From positions 1 to 52,799 of IMG/VR virus record IMGVR_UViG_3300019889_000237: a DNA stretch of 52,799 nucleotides. The stretch is one strand, 5' to 3'. A model generated the notes under the pieces. It ran no database searches. It saw only the letters and a program-made list of their open reading frames with translations, and was not told the DNA's origin. A program made the position numbers and the translations under genes. Within the stretch, counting starts at the first letter, position 1, and each line of letters starts with the position of its first letter. The DNA is from a virus. This document shows positions 35,643 to 42,819 of the stretch, piece after piece.

Positions 35643-36098
35643 ATGAACCAGCACGCCCCGTGGCCCTACGTCGAGGCCACGCCCAAGCCGAAGACCCGCA
35701 AGGGCCTGACCGTCGCCATCGCCGCCGGCACGTTCCTGCTCGGCCTGATGTTCGGCAGCCTGCCGACCGCCGACGAGCCCGCCCGCGCGGCGACAACCTC
35801 GGCCCCGCACGTGCCCTACGTCCCGGACGTCCAGCAGGTGCCCGCTCCGGCTCCGGCCGACGGGTCCATCTCGAACGGGATCTACGAGATCGGCGACGAG
35901 GTCGCCCCCGGCAAGTACAAGAGCCCGGGCCCGGACGGCGGCGTCATCAAGCTCTGCTACGTCGACGTGCAGCGCGGGGAGAAGTTCCTGCTCCAGGAGA
36001 TCAGCAACGACGGCCAGGTCCGGATCACCATCCCGGCCAGCATGGTCGGAGCCGAGATCGAGGTGTCCGGCTGCGCGCCGTTCACCAAGGTCGCCTGA
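35643..36098 (+). CDS. Membrane-anchored extracellular protein
   Basis: This 151-residue protein starts at ATG 35643 behind CGAGAGGACACCG. The N-terminal cytoplasmic part is short and basic. One transmembrane segment (GLTVAIAAGTFLLGLMFGSL, 21-40) is followed by a Pro/Ala-rich stalk. A beta domain (SNGIYEIGDEVAPGKYKSPG, then LCYVDVQRGEKFL, with cysteines near 104 and 144) follows. This outer domain resembles small secreted domains of actinobacteria that start G.Y.VG.diaPG.Y. It would coat the host surface and could block further phage, but that is inferred. Confidence 0.65.
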   Translation: MNQHAPWPYVEATPKPKTRKGLTVAIAAGTFLLGLMFGSLPTADEPARAATTSAPHVPYVPDVQQVPAPAPADGSISNGIYEIGDEVAPGKYKSPGPDGGVIKLCYVDVQRGEKFLLQEISNDGQVRITIPASMVGAEIEVSGCAPFTKVA

Positions 36099-36099
36099 C

Positions 36100-36315
36100 G
36101 TGAAGACCGCGCCGCGCTGGTGGGCCGTGCCCGGTGGCCCGGACAACCGCAACTACCGACTGACCGACGGCGTGCAGCGCTGCCACCTGTGCAATGTGAT
36201 CGAGCAGCCGCTACGCGTCCCGTCGGGAGACGAGTACACCGATCGGGCCGCCGCGCACCTGGTGCACGGGGTCCGGGCACACCTGGACGCCACCTCGAAG
36301 GAATGGACCGCCTGA
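36100..36315 (+). CDS. Small Cys/His protein, last gene of rightward arm
   Basis: This 71-residue protein starts at GTG 36100. CHLCNV near 28-33 and HLVHG near 53-57 could form a C2H2-like zinc site. It is the last rightward gene, followed by a strong terminator. Function unknown. Confidence 0.6.
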   Translation: MKTAPRWWAVPGGPDNRNYRLTDGVQRCHLCNVIEQPLRVPSGDEYTDRAAAHLVHGVRAHLDATSKEWTA

Positions 36316-36332
36316 CCCTGGACGCACGAAAA

Positions 36333-36365
36333 GAGCCCCCCTCCGCCAGTAGCGGAGGGGGGCTC
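36333..36365. terminator. 14-bp bidirectional hairpin terminator
   Basis: GAGCCCCCCTCCGC at 36333-36346 pairs with 36352-36365 around CAGTA. It ends the rightward arm and may also stop leftward lysis transcripts that converge here. Confidence 0.85.
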
Positions 36366-36419
36366 AGTCGGCACGAGAGGACATCAAGCGCCAGGGCCCA
36401 GCGTACAGGCCGACGATGA
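36366..36419 (+). other. Gap with orphan ribosome-binding motif
   Basis: After the terminator lies CACGAGAGGACATCAAG, the ribosome-binding motif used by rightward genes, but no rightward gene follows. The rest is the end of the leftward lysis operon. It may be the scar of a lost gene. Confidence 0.5.
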
Positions 36420-36581
36420 TCAGGGAACGCGTCGAGGCCAGGTCGCCGGCAGGTTCATCGCGAGCACGGCGCAGGACAGGAACGTCAGGCCGAGCAAGGT
36501 CAGATCGATGCCGATCGCGCCACCCAGCGCGGCGACCAGGAAGCAGACGATGGCCAGGATGGCGAACACAATGGCGATCAT
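36420..36581 (-). CDS. Small two-segment membrane protein after the holin
   Basis: This 53-residue protein starts at ATG 36581, three bases after the holin stop. Two hydrophobic stretches (IAIVFAILAIVCFLVAALGG, then LTLLGLTFLSCAVLAMNL) and a basic tail (WPRRVP) give holin- or antiholin-like topology. It is the last leftward gene of the lysis cluster, where actinophages often keep a second small membrane protein. Confidence 0.65.
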   Translation of the reverse strand: MIAIVFAILAIVCFLVAALGGAIGIDLTLLGLTFLSCAVLAMNLPATWPRRVP

Positions 36582-36584
36582 GGG

Positions 36585-36854
36585 CTAGTTCCTTCCGACG
36601 GTGACTGCGCCCGGACCCGCCTGGTAGGCGGCCAGGAATGTGAGCACCGGCGGGATCACCAGCAGGATCGCCGACTGCCAGAACGTGGGCAGAGTGCCGA
36701 GCAGGTCCGGGTTGGTCTGCATCGCGTTCAGGGTGGTGATGATGACGCCGACCAGCGCGCCGACGACGGTGGCCGCGATCGCCTTGGGCGACACGCCCTC
36801 GGTCTTCACGGCGGGCGCGGCGTGGTCCGGGTAGCCGGGGGTGGGGTCGGTCAT
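36585..36854 (-). CDS. Holin (putative)
   Basis: This 89-residue protein starts at ATG 36854 behind TGGAGGACATC. A short polar N-terminus (DPTPGYPDHAAPAV) precedes two hydrophobic segments: AIAATVVGALVGVIITTLNA (25-44) and FWQSAILLVIPPVLTFLAAY (about 59-78). Length and topology fit class II holins. Its position immediately after the endolysin supports this. It would pierce the membrane to release the amidase at the end of infection. Confidence 0.8.
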   Translation of the reverse strand: MTDPTPGYPDHAAPAVKTEGVSPKAIAATVVGALVGVIITTLNAMQTNPDLLGTLPTFWQSAILLVIPPVLTFLAAYQAGPGAVTVGRN

Positions 36855-36886
36855 GATGTCCTCCAGGGATTCGGGGAGCCGGCCCG

Positions 36887-37726
36887 TCATGACGACGGGC
36901 CGGGGGAGTTTGGGAGCTGGGCGCCCTTCGAGATGTCGCCGAGCATCACGTGCGAGCGGCGGTCGTACTCCTGCCAGGTGCCGTACTCAACCCACATGAC
37001 CGGGATGCCCAGCTTCGCGGCCTGCTCGTCGGTCGGGGTCTCCGTCGGGCCGAGCCCGACGAAGTTGAAGCCGGTCAACAGACCGGCGACGTACACAGCC
37101 CGGCTCTTGTCCGGCTGGCTCTTCAGGATCACAGAGGCGTCCTCTCGGGGGACCGACACGGGGGATGTCTTCGCAGGTGCAACGACCGCGGGGGGTGCGA
37201 GGTCGCGCCCGACCGCGCGGCGGAACTCGCCCATATCCCAGAACGCCGGATCGATCTTGCGGCCGGGCGCCCACTCCCGGTGCGCGATCGCGCGCGACGC
37301 GGGCAGCTTCAGGTAGCGGAGCAGCATGGCCACTCCGCGGGGGTAGCTCTCGCGCTGCGCCGCAGTCCAGTCGTCGCGGGTACCGACGCTCTCGGCTTCG
37401 ACGCCGATCAGGTGCGAGTTGCCCCCGCTCGGGCACCACGCGACGGATCCGGTGCCGGCATGCCAGGCCTGCCCGGCGGCGACCACGATCCACGTCCCGG
37501 CTCGGTCGAGGCCTAGGTTGCACAGCGGCCCGGCCAGTCCGATCCGGCCGTTGACGACCACCTTCTCCGACGGGTACAGGCCGCTAGCCGCCCCGGCGGT
37601 GTGATGGCAGACGACGCCGCGCACGTCGGCCATCGCGCCATGCCCACGGGTGCGCCACCCGACGACCTCCCGGACAGGGAGCCCACCGCCGCGTAGCGCG
37701 TCCGCGAGCCAGGTCATGTAGGGCAT
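36887..37726 (-). CDS. Endolysin, N-acetylmuramoyl-L-alanine amidase
   Basis: This 279-residue protein starts at ATG 37726. Residues about 25-170 are an Amidase_2 domain with zinc ligands His41 (VVCHHTAGA), His149 (AIAHREWAPG) and Asp159 (RKIDPAFWD), plus GVEAES at 108-113. It cuts the bond between muramic acid and L-alanine in peptidoglycan. A Pro/Ala linker leads to a C-terminal ~80-residue domain (ASVILKSQPDKSRAVYVAGL, then MWVEYGTWQEYDRRSHVML) that probably binds the cell wall. Holin follows directly. Confidence 0.9.
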   Translation of the reverse strand: MPYMTWLADALRGGGLPVREVVGWRTRGHGAMADVRGVVCHHTAGAASGLYPSEKVVVNGRIGLAGPLCNLGLDRAGTWIVVAAGQAWHAGTGSVAWCPSGGNSHLIGVEAESVGTRDDWTAAQRESYPRGVAMLLRYLKLPASRAIAHREWAPGRKIDPAFWDMGEFRRAVGRDLAPPAVVAPAKTSPVSVPREDASVILKSQPDKSRAVYVAGLLTGFNFVGLGPTETPTDEQAAKLGIPVMWVEYGTWQEYDRRSHVMLGDISKGAQLPNSPGPSS

Positions 37727-37731
37727 TCGCC

Positions 37732-37938
37732 TTACTCCCGCTCGTCGTCGTCGGTCAGCTCGCCCGGGTCGCGGTCCTCGCACCAATCGTCGACCCGTGG
37801 CGGGACGTCGACGGGATCGTCGGGCGAGGTCGCGGGCATCATCTGCGTCGCCGAGATGTTCGCGGCGGGTGCGTTGGCGTCGTAGACCCAGCGGCCCTCG
37901 CGGTTCAAGCTCCAGTCCCCGATCGGACTCACCTCCAT
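37732..37938 (-). CDS. Small acidic protein upstream of the endolysin
   Basis: This 68-residue acidic protein starts at ATG 37938; a GTG at residue 3 after GGAG is an alternative. It opens SPIGDWSLNREGRWVYDANA and ends in a run of Asp/Glu. The start is close to a strong hairpin that could hide its ribosome-binding site. Function unknown. Confidence 0.55.
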   Translation of the reverse strand: MEVSPIGDWSLNREGRWVYDANAPAANISATQMMPATSPDDPVDVPPRVDDWCEDRDPGELTDDDERE

Positions 37939-37940
37939 GG

Positions 37941-37983
37941 GCTCGGCGTCCGGCCGTCAGGGAGCGCCGGCCGGACGCCGAGC
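37941..37983. terminator. Perfect 15-bp hairpin in the lysis operon
   Basis: GCTCGGCGTCCGGCC at 37941-37955 pairs perfectly with 37969-37983 around a 13-nt loop. It fills the whole space between the stop at 37984 and the start at 37938. It could end or weaken transcription from the surface genes into the lysis genes. Confidence 0.65.
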
Positions 37984-38139
37984 TCAGCCGTGCTGATCGT
38001 TGTTCTTGTGCGCCTGCGCCTCGAGCAGGGCCACCCGCTCGGCGAGCTTGGTGTGATGCTCGGTCTGGCCGATCACGTAGGTCCAGAGCAGATGCAGATC
38101 TACGCGGGTGGCCGGTAGCAGGTCTCTCAGCCGTGCCAC
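37984..38139 (-). CDS. Short coiled-coil protein
   Basis: This 51-residue protein starts at GTG 38139, overlapping the previous gene by 13 bp. It is helical with heptads (HTKLAERVALLEAQAHKNND). It would be soluble or membrane-peripheral. Evidence is frame and overlap only. Confidence 0.5.
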   Translation of the reverse strand: MARLRDLLPATRVDLHLLWTYVIGQTEHHTKLAERVALLEAQAHKNNDQHG

Positions 38140-38348
38140 GGCCCGCTCCCCCGCGGTGCGACCTCTCGGCGGGGGAGCGCGATCTCACGGGAGCGCTGGA
38201 TCGGGATGCGTTGCATCAGCCGGTGCGCCCGGTCCTGCGAACGTCGGACCTCAGCCTCGCGCCGCTCGATCCGGTGGTCGTGGTGCACGGCGTAGGGCAA
38301 CAGGGCGGCGAACACCAGCCACCGCCGCATGGCTTCACAGTCGTGCAC
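38127..38348 (-). CDS. Small protein with short hydrophobic segment
   Basis: This 73-residue protein starts at GTG 38348, overlapping the upstream gene by 14 bp. A hydrophobic stretch (MRRWLVFAALLPYAVHH, about 7-23) could insert in a membrane. A basic helix follows (RIERREAEVRRSQDRAHRLM). Function unknown. Confidence 0.5.
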   Translation of the reverse strand: MHDCEAMRRWLVFAALLPYAVHHDHRIERREAEVRRSQDRAHRLMQRIPIQRSREIALPRREVAPRGSGPWHG

Positions 38349-38487
38349 GCAACCACCTCCGGAGCTGGACCCACCACGGTGGGACGTAGCGCGGGCACTC
38401 GCAGACCAGGCACGGCCCGTGGTGGAACAGGTGTGCGTCGCGCCGGTGATGGCACGACACGCAGCGCCAGCCCCAGCGCACGTTCAT
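38335..38487 (-). CDS. Zinc-binding mini-protein beside sortase
   Basis: This 50-residue protein starts at ATG 38487 (ATGA overlap with sortase). CVSCHHRRDAHLFHHGPC, then CECP, gives two zinc-like clusters. Three tryptophans lie near the C-terminus. Function unknown. Confidence 0.55.
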   Translation of the reverse strand: MNVRWGWRCVSCHHRRDAHLFHHGPCLVCECPRYVPPWWVQLRRWLRARL

Positions 38488-39086
38488 GACGCCAGGTCAG
38501 CCCAGACGATCTCGTTGGAGACGTAGTGCCCGGACTGGCGGTCGAACTCGCCGCCGCAGGTGATCAGCCGCAGCGTCGGTGTCTCGGTCTTGAGGTAAAC
38601 GTCCTCGGTCGGGAATGCGGCCTTCGGGAACGAGGCGACCGCGCTGACCACGAACCGCAGCCGTGACTCGTCCTTGCGGTCGATCAGGATCTCGTCGCCG
38701 GGCACCAGCTCGCCGAGGCGCGCGAAGATGCCGGGGAAGCCCTTGCGGCCGTCCGGCCCGATGCCGTCGACGTGCCCAGCGATGACGGCCGGACCGTTCT
38801 CGCCCGGCTGGTACTCGTCCCCGTCGAACGCCGGGTCCCGCCCGGCGTACCAGCCCGCAAGTAGTGGCTGGTCGACCGGCGGCGGGATCAGCTCGTTGTT
38901 CTCGTCGATGGTCAGCGGGATCAGGTTCGACTCGGCCCCGATCTTCGGGATGATGATCGCGCTGGGGTCGGGCGTCGGGATCTCGTCGACCACGACCGGC
39001 GGCGGCTCACGCGGCGGGTCAGCGACGAACTCGGTACCGCACCCCGCGAGGAGCGCGGCACCGAGCATCAGGGCGGTCAGTCTCAC
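38484..39086 (-). CDS. Lipoprotein sortase (class F-like transpeptidase)
   Basis: This 200-residue protein starts at ATG 39086 (overlap with the next gene). It has a lipoprotein signal with lipobox LLAGC (Cys16), then a Pro-rich stalk. The sortase beta-barrel holds His105 (VIAGHVDG), Cys177 (LITCGGEFD) and Arg183 or nearby (FDRQSGHY), the order of class F sortases. Sortases join proteins with a sorting motif to the cell wall or to each other. No LPXTG-like C-terminus is obvious in this window, so its substrate is unclear. Confidence 0.85.
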   Translation of the reverse strand: MRLTALMLGAALLAGCGTEFVADPPREPPPVVVDEIPTPDPSAIIIPKIGAESNLIPLTIDENNELIPPPVDQPLLAGWYAGRDPAFDGDEYQPGENGPAVIAGHVDGIGPDGRKGFPGIFARLGELVPGDEILIDRKDESRLRFVVSAVASFPKAAFPTEDVYLKTETPTLRLITCGGEFDRQSGHYVSNEIVWADLAS

Positions 39087-39673
39087 GCAGGCCCGCCGCC
39101 GGTGTTCACGCCGCCGGACGGGATGACGACCTCGTCGTCGTTGCCGACGATGACGTCCTCCTCGCAGGCCACGCCGTCGTCATCGCTGTCGAGGTCGTTC
39201 GGGTCGTTCCGGTCGGCGTCGAGGATGCGCTGGGCTTCCTCGTCCGAGACCTCGTCGCAGTCGACGTCGTCGTCCGGAGCCGGTGTCGCCGGCGTGGTGG
39301 TCACGGTGGACGTCGGCGCCGGGTCGTCGCACTTGTCCTTGCGCTTCTCGACGGCGTCGACGTACTTGCGGTCGAGACGATCGATCCGACCCTTCAGCGC
39401 GTCCAGGCCAACGCGCTCCGCTCCGCTGATCTTGACCTCGCCGTCGATCACGACGGTGATATCTCCGACCGTGATGGTGGTCGCGTCGCGTGCCTCGGCG
39501 GCGAGACGGACCCGCTCTCGGTCGTCCTTGGCTGAGCGGAGGTCGGTGAGCGCGTTGCCCTCGGCGATCCGGGCCTTATCGCACGCGTTGCTGTCGTCCT
39601 GCGCCAGGGCGGGGGACGCGGTCAGCACGGACAGCGCCAGGACGGCGCCGGCCAGTAGAGCGGTTCGATTCAT
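39083..39673 (-). CDS. Secreted protein with Excalibur calcium-binding domain
   Basis: This 196-residue protein starts at ATG 39673 behind AGGAGAGACC. Residues 1-24 are a signal peptide with an ALA-Q cleavage site. The middle is a helical hairpin (RKYVDAVEKRKDK). The Thr/Pro linker leads to DVDCDEVSDEEAQRIL, then DPNDLDSDDDGVACEE, the Excalibur calcium-binding motif. The protein would be exported by the infected cell. It is next to the sortase, so it could be its substrate, although no sorting signal is seen. Confidence 0.78.
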   Translation of the reverse strand: MNRTALLAGAVLALSVLTASPALAQDDSNACDKARIAEGNALTDLRSAKDDRERVRLAAEARDATTITVGDITVVIDGEVKISGAERVGLDALKGRIDRLDRKYVDAVEKRKDKCDDPAPTSTVTTTPATPAPDDDVDCDEVSDEEAQRILDADRNDPNDLDSDDDGVACEEDVIVGNDDEVVIPSGGVNTGGGPA

Positions 39674-39715
39674 GGTCTCTCCTTGGGGGCGACGTCCTTC
39701 ACAGAGAAGGACGCG

Positions 39716-40075
39716 TCAGCGCGCGCAGCGTTGTGTGGGGATGGGGTTGGTCGATCTTGTTCGGTCGGCCTCGTCCAGCTGCGCGAGGTATCGGTCCAGC
39801 ACCGCACGACCCTCGTCGGGGGAGGCTGCGCGGTCGGTCAGTAGTTCTCGCTGCGCCTGCCGGTCGGTGCGTCCGGCCTGCGCGGCGACGCCCAGGTAGG
39901 TAACGACCTCGTCGAGCAGGCCCTGATAGCACTCGTTCACCTGGCGCTGCGCCTGCACGTTCGTCACGAGAAACAGGGAGAGCAACACCACGATGAGGGT
40001 GTCCACGGCGAGCACGGCGACGGTGGCGATGCGCAGCCCGTCCACCTGCGTACGGGTCGATTCGGGATCAACCAT
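39716..40075 (-). CDS. Membrane-anchored helical protein
   Basis: This 119-residue protein starts at ATG 40075. It has one membrane segment ([20 protein letters not shown], about 17-36) and an outer or inner helical domain ([20 protein letters not shown], then [17 protein letters not shown]). It overlaps the collagen-like gene by 8 bp. A partner role in the surface module is possible. Function unknown. Confidence 0.6.
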   Translation of the reverse strand: MVDPESTRTQVDGLRIATVAVLAVDTLIVVLLSLFLVTNVQAQRQVNECYQGLLDEVVTYLGVAAQAGRTDRQAQRELLTDRAASPDEGRAVLDRYLAQLDEADRTRSTNPIPTQRCAR

Positions 40076-40811
40076 CGAGCAACCCTCCGTCGGGGTCGGG
40101 CGGGATCGGCTCGCCGGTGGACGTGACGCAGCCGAGGCCGGTCTCGCCGCTGGCGAACTCGACCGTCTGGAGCGTGCTGCCGTCCGGGCAGGTTGGTCCG
40201 GGATCGCCCTGCTCGCCTTCCGGTCCTTGCTCGCCCTGCGGCCCCATCGGTCCGGCCGGGCCGGGGATCGACTCGCCCGGCTGCCCGGGCTGGCCATCGA
40301 CGCCGGCCGGCCCAGCGCTGCCATCGCTCCCGGGCTGGCCGTCCGCGCCCGGCTGGCCCTGCGGTCCCATCGGGCCGGGGACCGTGGAGTCCGCGCCCGG
40401 CTGGCCGTCCGCGCCCGGCTCTCCCGGGTCGCCCTTCGGCCCAACGATCGACTCGCCGGCCGGCCCGCGCTCGCCGGCTGGGCCGGGGATCGGAGCGCTC
40501 TGCGCCTCGGCCCCGCGCTGGCAGAGGTTCTGACCCGCGGGCGTCTGGACGACGTCGCCGCGTGTGCACGCGGCGGTCACGGACTGGCCGAGATCCTGGT
40601 ACTGCTGGGCCGTGGTGCCGAGTTGGTCCTCGACGCTGCCGGCGCTCTGGGTGAGCCACACGCCGAATCCCACGAGCAACAGACCGATGACCACGATGAT
40701 CGCGATCCACCAGCGGGACGCCGGACGCTCGTCGTCCTTGCGGTGCATGCCATCGACCAGCGCCGGGTCAGGGGGTGGCGCGATGGCTAGCCCGTTCCGG
40801 TGCTGGCCCAT
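40068..40811 (-). CDS. Membrane-anchored collagen-like protein
   Basis: This 247-residue protein starts at ATG 40811. Residues about 33-54 are a transmembrane anchor ([20 protein letters not shown]). A helical stalk follows ([16 protein letters not shown]). Residues about 107-205 are Gly-X-Y repeats with many prolines ([20 protein letters not shown] and so on), giving a collagen-like triple helix. The C-terminal ~40 residues have two cysteines ([21 protein letters not shown]), probably a trimer cap. A host-surface trimer is the likely form. Confidence 0.85.
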   Translation of the reverse strand: MGQHRNGLAIAPPPDPALVDGMHRKDDERPASRWWIAIIVVIGLLLVGFGVWLTQSAGSVEDQLGTTAQQYQDLGQSVTAACTRGDVVQTPAGQNLCQRGAEAQSAPIPGPAGERGPAGESIVGPKGDPGEPGADGQPGADSTVPGPMGPQGQPGADGQPGSDGSAGPAGVDGQPGQPGESIPGPAGPMGPQGEQGPEGEQGDPGPTCPDGSTLQTVEFASGETGLGCVTSTGEPIPPDPDGGLLDG

Positions 40812-41061
40812 CCTCGTCCTCGTCCTTCTCCAGGATCTCAGGTCGCTCGGGAACGCGCAGTCCGCGTTGGGCGAGTTCGGTCTCCAGGGTGAAGATGTGC
40901 GCGACGGCGGCGACGAACTTCCGTTGCAGCTCGCGGTACCCGCGCCGCACCGATCGGGAGTCCTCGGAGACCCTCCTCGATCTGGTGGCCAGCACGGCGG
41001 CGAGCCCGGCGAGAAGCCCGGTCAGCCCCGTAAAGACAGCCGAGATCACCTCGACGGACAT
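40768..41061 (-). CDS. Membrane protein with coiled coil
   Basis: This 97-residue protein starts at ATG 41061. An N-terminal membrane segment (VISAVFTGLTGLLAGLAAVL, 5-24) is followed by a charged helix (RRGYRELQRKFVAAVAHIFT, then LETELAQRGL). Proteins of this shape often separate fibre and lysis genes in actinophages. It overlaps the collagen-like gene by 44 bp. Function unknown. Confidence 0.65.
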   Translation of the reverse strand: MSVEVISAVFTGLTGLLAGLAAVLATRSRRVSEDSRSVRRGYRELQRKFVAAVAHIFTLETELAQRGLRVPERPEILEKDEDEDGPAPERASHRATP

Positions 41062-41083
41062 GAGCGGCTCCGGCTTCTTCCTC

Positions 41084-42814
41084 CTACACGATCGGTTCTC
41101 CCGCGCGCAGCTGGCCGACCGCCACTGGCCTGCCCGCGCTCATCCCTCCCACGGTGACCGGCTCGGCCGCGTGGTAGCGGCCGAGCGCGAGCGGTTCCCC
41201 CGACCAGAGGTCTCCCCCGACTCGCGCCCGGCCTATCCCGGTAACGAGCGCGGCGGCCCCACCGGTACGCACGTGCACGGCCGCGTGGATGACCTCGACG
41301 AGCGCGATGCCGACACAGCTCGCCGCCGCGCCGCCGGCCTTGCTGAACACCTCGGCGGGGTCGATGTCGACGGCGGCCGTGCCAGCGCCGGTGGCCACCG
41401 CACCGCCGGTCCTGGCGTGCACGGCGGGGACGTGGTGCTCCAGCTCGCCGGTACCGGCGCCGCACACCGCCGCGCCGCCGGAGAGCGCGTGCACGGCGGG
41501 TGGGACGAGGGCAGCGGAGCCGCTGCCGCCCCCGAGCGCAGCGGCCCCGCCTGTCTTGATGCGAACGAACTCGCGCGCCCCGGCACCGGTCGCCTCGACG
41601 GCCGCGCCGCCGGAGAGCGCGTGCACGGCGGGATGCTGGATCTCGAGAACGCCGGAGCCCGCCCCGGACGCGGCTGCACCGCCGGTCCGGACGATGGTCC
41701 CGGCGGTGTCGTGCACGGCCTCGCCGACGCCAGCACCGAGCGCCGCCGCGCCGCCAGCCCGGTCGTAGACCGCGGCCGGGACGACGTCGCGCGTGCCCGC
41801 GCCGGCGGACGCCGCCGCGCCGCCGCCGGTGTACGAGCGGACGAGACTGCGTGCGCCGGAGCCCGCGCCGGTGGCTGCCGCGCCTCCGGCCTTGTCGTAG
41901 ATGGTGACCGCGTCGAGCTCGGCCTCGCCGGAGCCCGCCGCGTCGGCCGCTGCGCCGCCGGTCCGGTCGTACGTCGTGGGGTGCTCGACGTCCTGCGCAC
42001 CAGAGCCGGCACCGAGCGCAGCTGCACCGCCTGCCTTGTCGTAGGTCGTGGCCGTGTCGTGCACGCTCGCGCCCGAGCCTGCGGACGCCGCCGCTGCCCC
42101 GCCGGTCCTGGGGTTGGTCGCGTTGACGACCCTCTCGCCCGAGCCCGCGGAGAGCAGCGCCGCGCCGCCGGCCTTGTCGTAGGTGGCCGGATGCGTGACC
42201 GTGCTCGTACCAGAGCCTGCGCTCGTGGCGACTGCACCGCCGGTCTTCGCGTGCGTCTCGTGCTCGTCGAACACCTTCGCGCCGGAGCCGGCTCCGAGCG
42301 CGGCTGCGCCGCCGGTCTTCGCGTAGATCGTGAACGTCGTGAAGGTGACGTAGGCGTCGATCGGACCCGTGCTGCTGGCGACCGGGGTGCCGTACGGAGT
42401 GGGCAGCGTCGGCCCGGCCGTGACGGCCTGCTGGCGAGTCATGGCGGCCGTGTTGTCCCGGGAGACGACCACGGACGGTGTGCCCGGGTCATTCCAGGCC
42501 GGGCCGATCCAGTACGGCACGCCGTTGGTGACGGTGATGATGTTGGCGCCGGAGAACGTGAAGACGCGTTCGGCCTCGGAGGTCGCCGTGAGCGTGAGCG
42601 TGTCGGACTGCGCGAGCAGCGCGCCCGGCTCACCCGTGCTGTCCGCGTAGATCGCGAACCGGCACGTCGTCGTGCCGGCAGCGTCGAGCGAGATCCGGGC
42701 GTGGCCGGTGACTACCGGGCCGGTCGCGCTCGGTGTTGCTTGGGAGACCCAGACCCGGGGGGCGCTCGACGCGCTGGTGTTGATGCCGTCGGTGGTCTTG
42801 CCGAAGGTGGCCAC
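41084..42814 (-). CDS. Repetitive tail fibre protein 1
   Basis: This 576-residue protein starts at ATG 42814 or close to it. Residues 1-165 are a beta-rich head (GPVVTGHARISLDAAGTTTC, then FAIYADSTGEPGALLAQSDT). From there to about 530, a ~20-residue unit repeats about 17 times with core (K/R)TGGAAAxxAGSGA. Each unit begins with an aromatic or basic strand and ends in a gly-ala turn. The C-terminal part has (L/P)VAVG...AGEP repeats. Such units form long fibrous shafts. It shares this unit with the fibre-lyase upstream. Confidence 0.82.
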   Translation of the reverse strand: MATFGKTTDGINTSASSAPRVWVSQATPSATGPVVTGHARISLDAAGTTTCRFAIYADSTGEPGALLAQSDTLTLTATSEAERVFTFSGANIITVTNGVPYWIGPAWNDPGTPSVVVSRDNTAAMTRQQAVTAGPTLPTPYGTPVASSTGPIDAYVTFTTFTIYAKTGGAAALGAGSGAKVFDEHETHAKTGGAVATSAGSGTSTVTHPATYDKAGGAALLSAGSGERVVNATNPRTGGAAAASAGSGASVHDTATTYDKAGGAAALGAGSGAQDVEHPTTYDRTGGAAADAAGSGEAELDAVTIYDKAGGAAATGAGSGARSLVRSYTGGGAAASAGAGTRDVVPAAVYDRAGGAAALGAGVGEAVHDTAGTIVRTGGAAASGAGSGVLEIQHPAVHALSGGAAVEATGAGAREFVRIKTGGAAALGGGSGSAALVPPAVHALSGGAAVCGAGTGELEHHVPAVHARTGGAVATGAGTAAVDIDPAEVFSKAGGAAASCVGIALVEVIHAAVHVRTGGAAALVTGIGRARVGGDLWSGEPLALGRYHAAEPVTVGGMSAGRPVAVGQLRAGEPIV

Positions 42815-42819
42815 CGGGT

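Noticed and set aside
36416-36604. Plus-strand ORF (62 codons) after the final rightward terminator
   Set aside because: It has an Arg/Ser-rich shadow sequence; the minus strand here encodes a coherent two-segment membrane protein that follows the holin.
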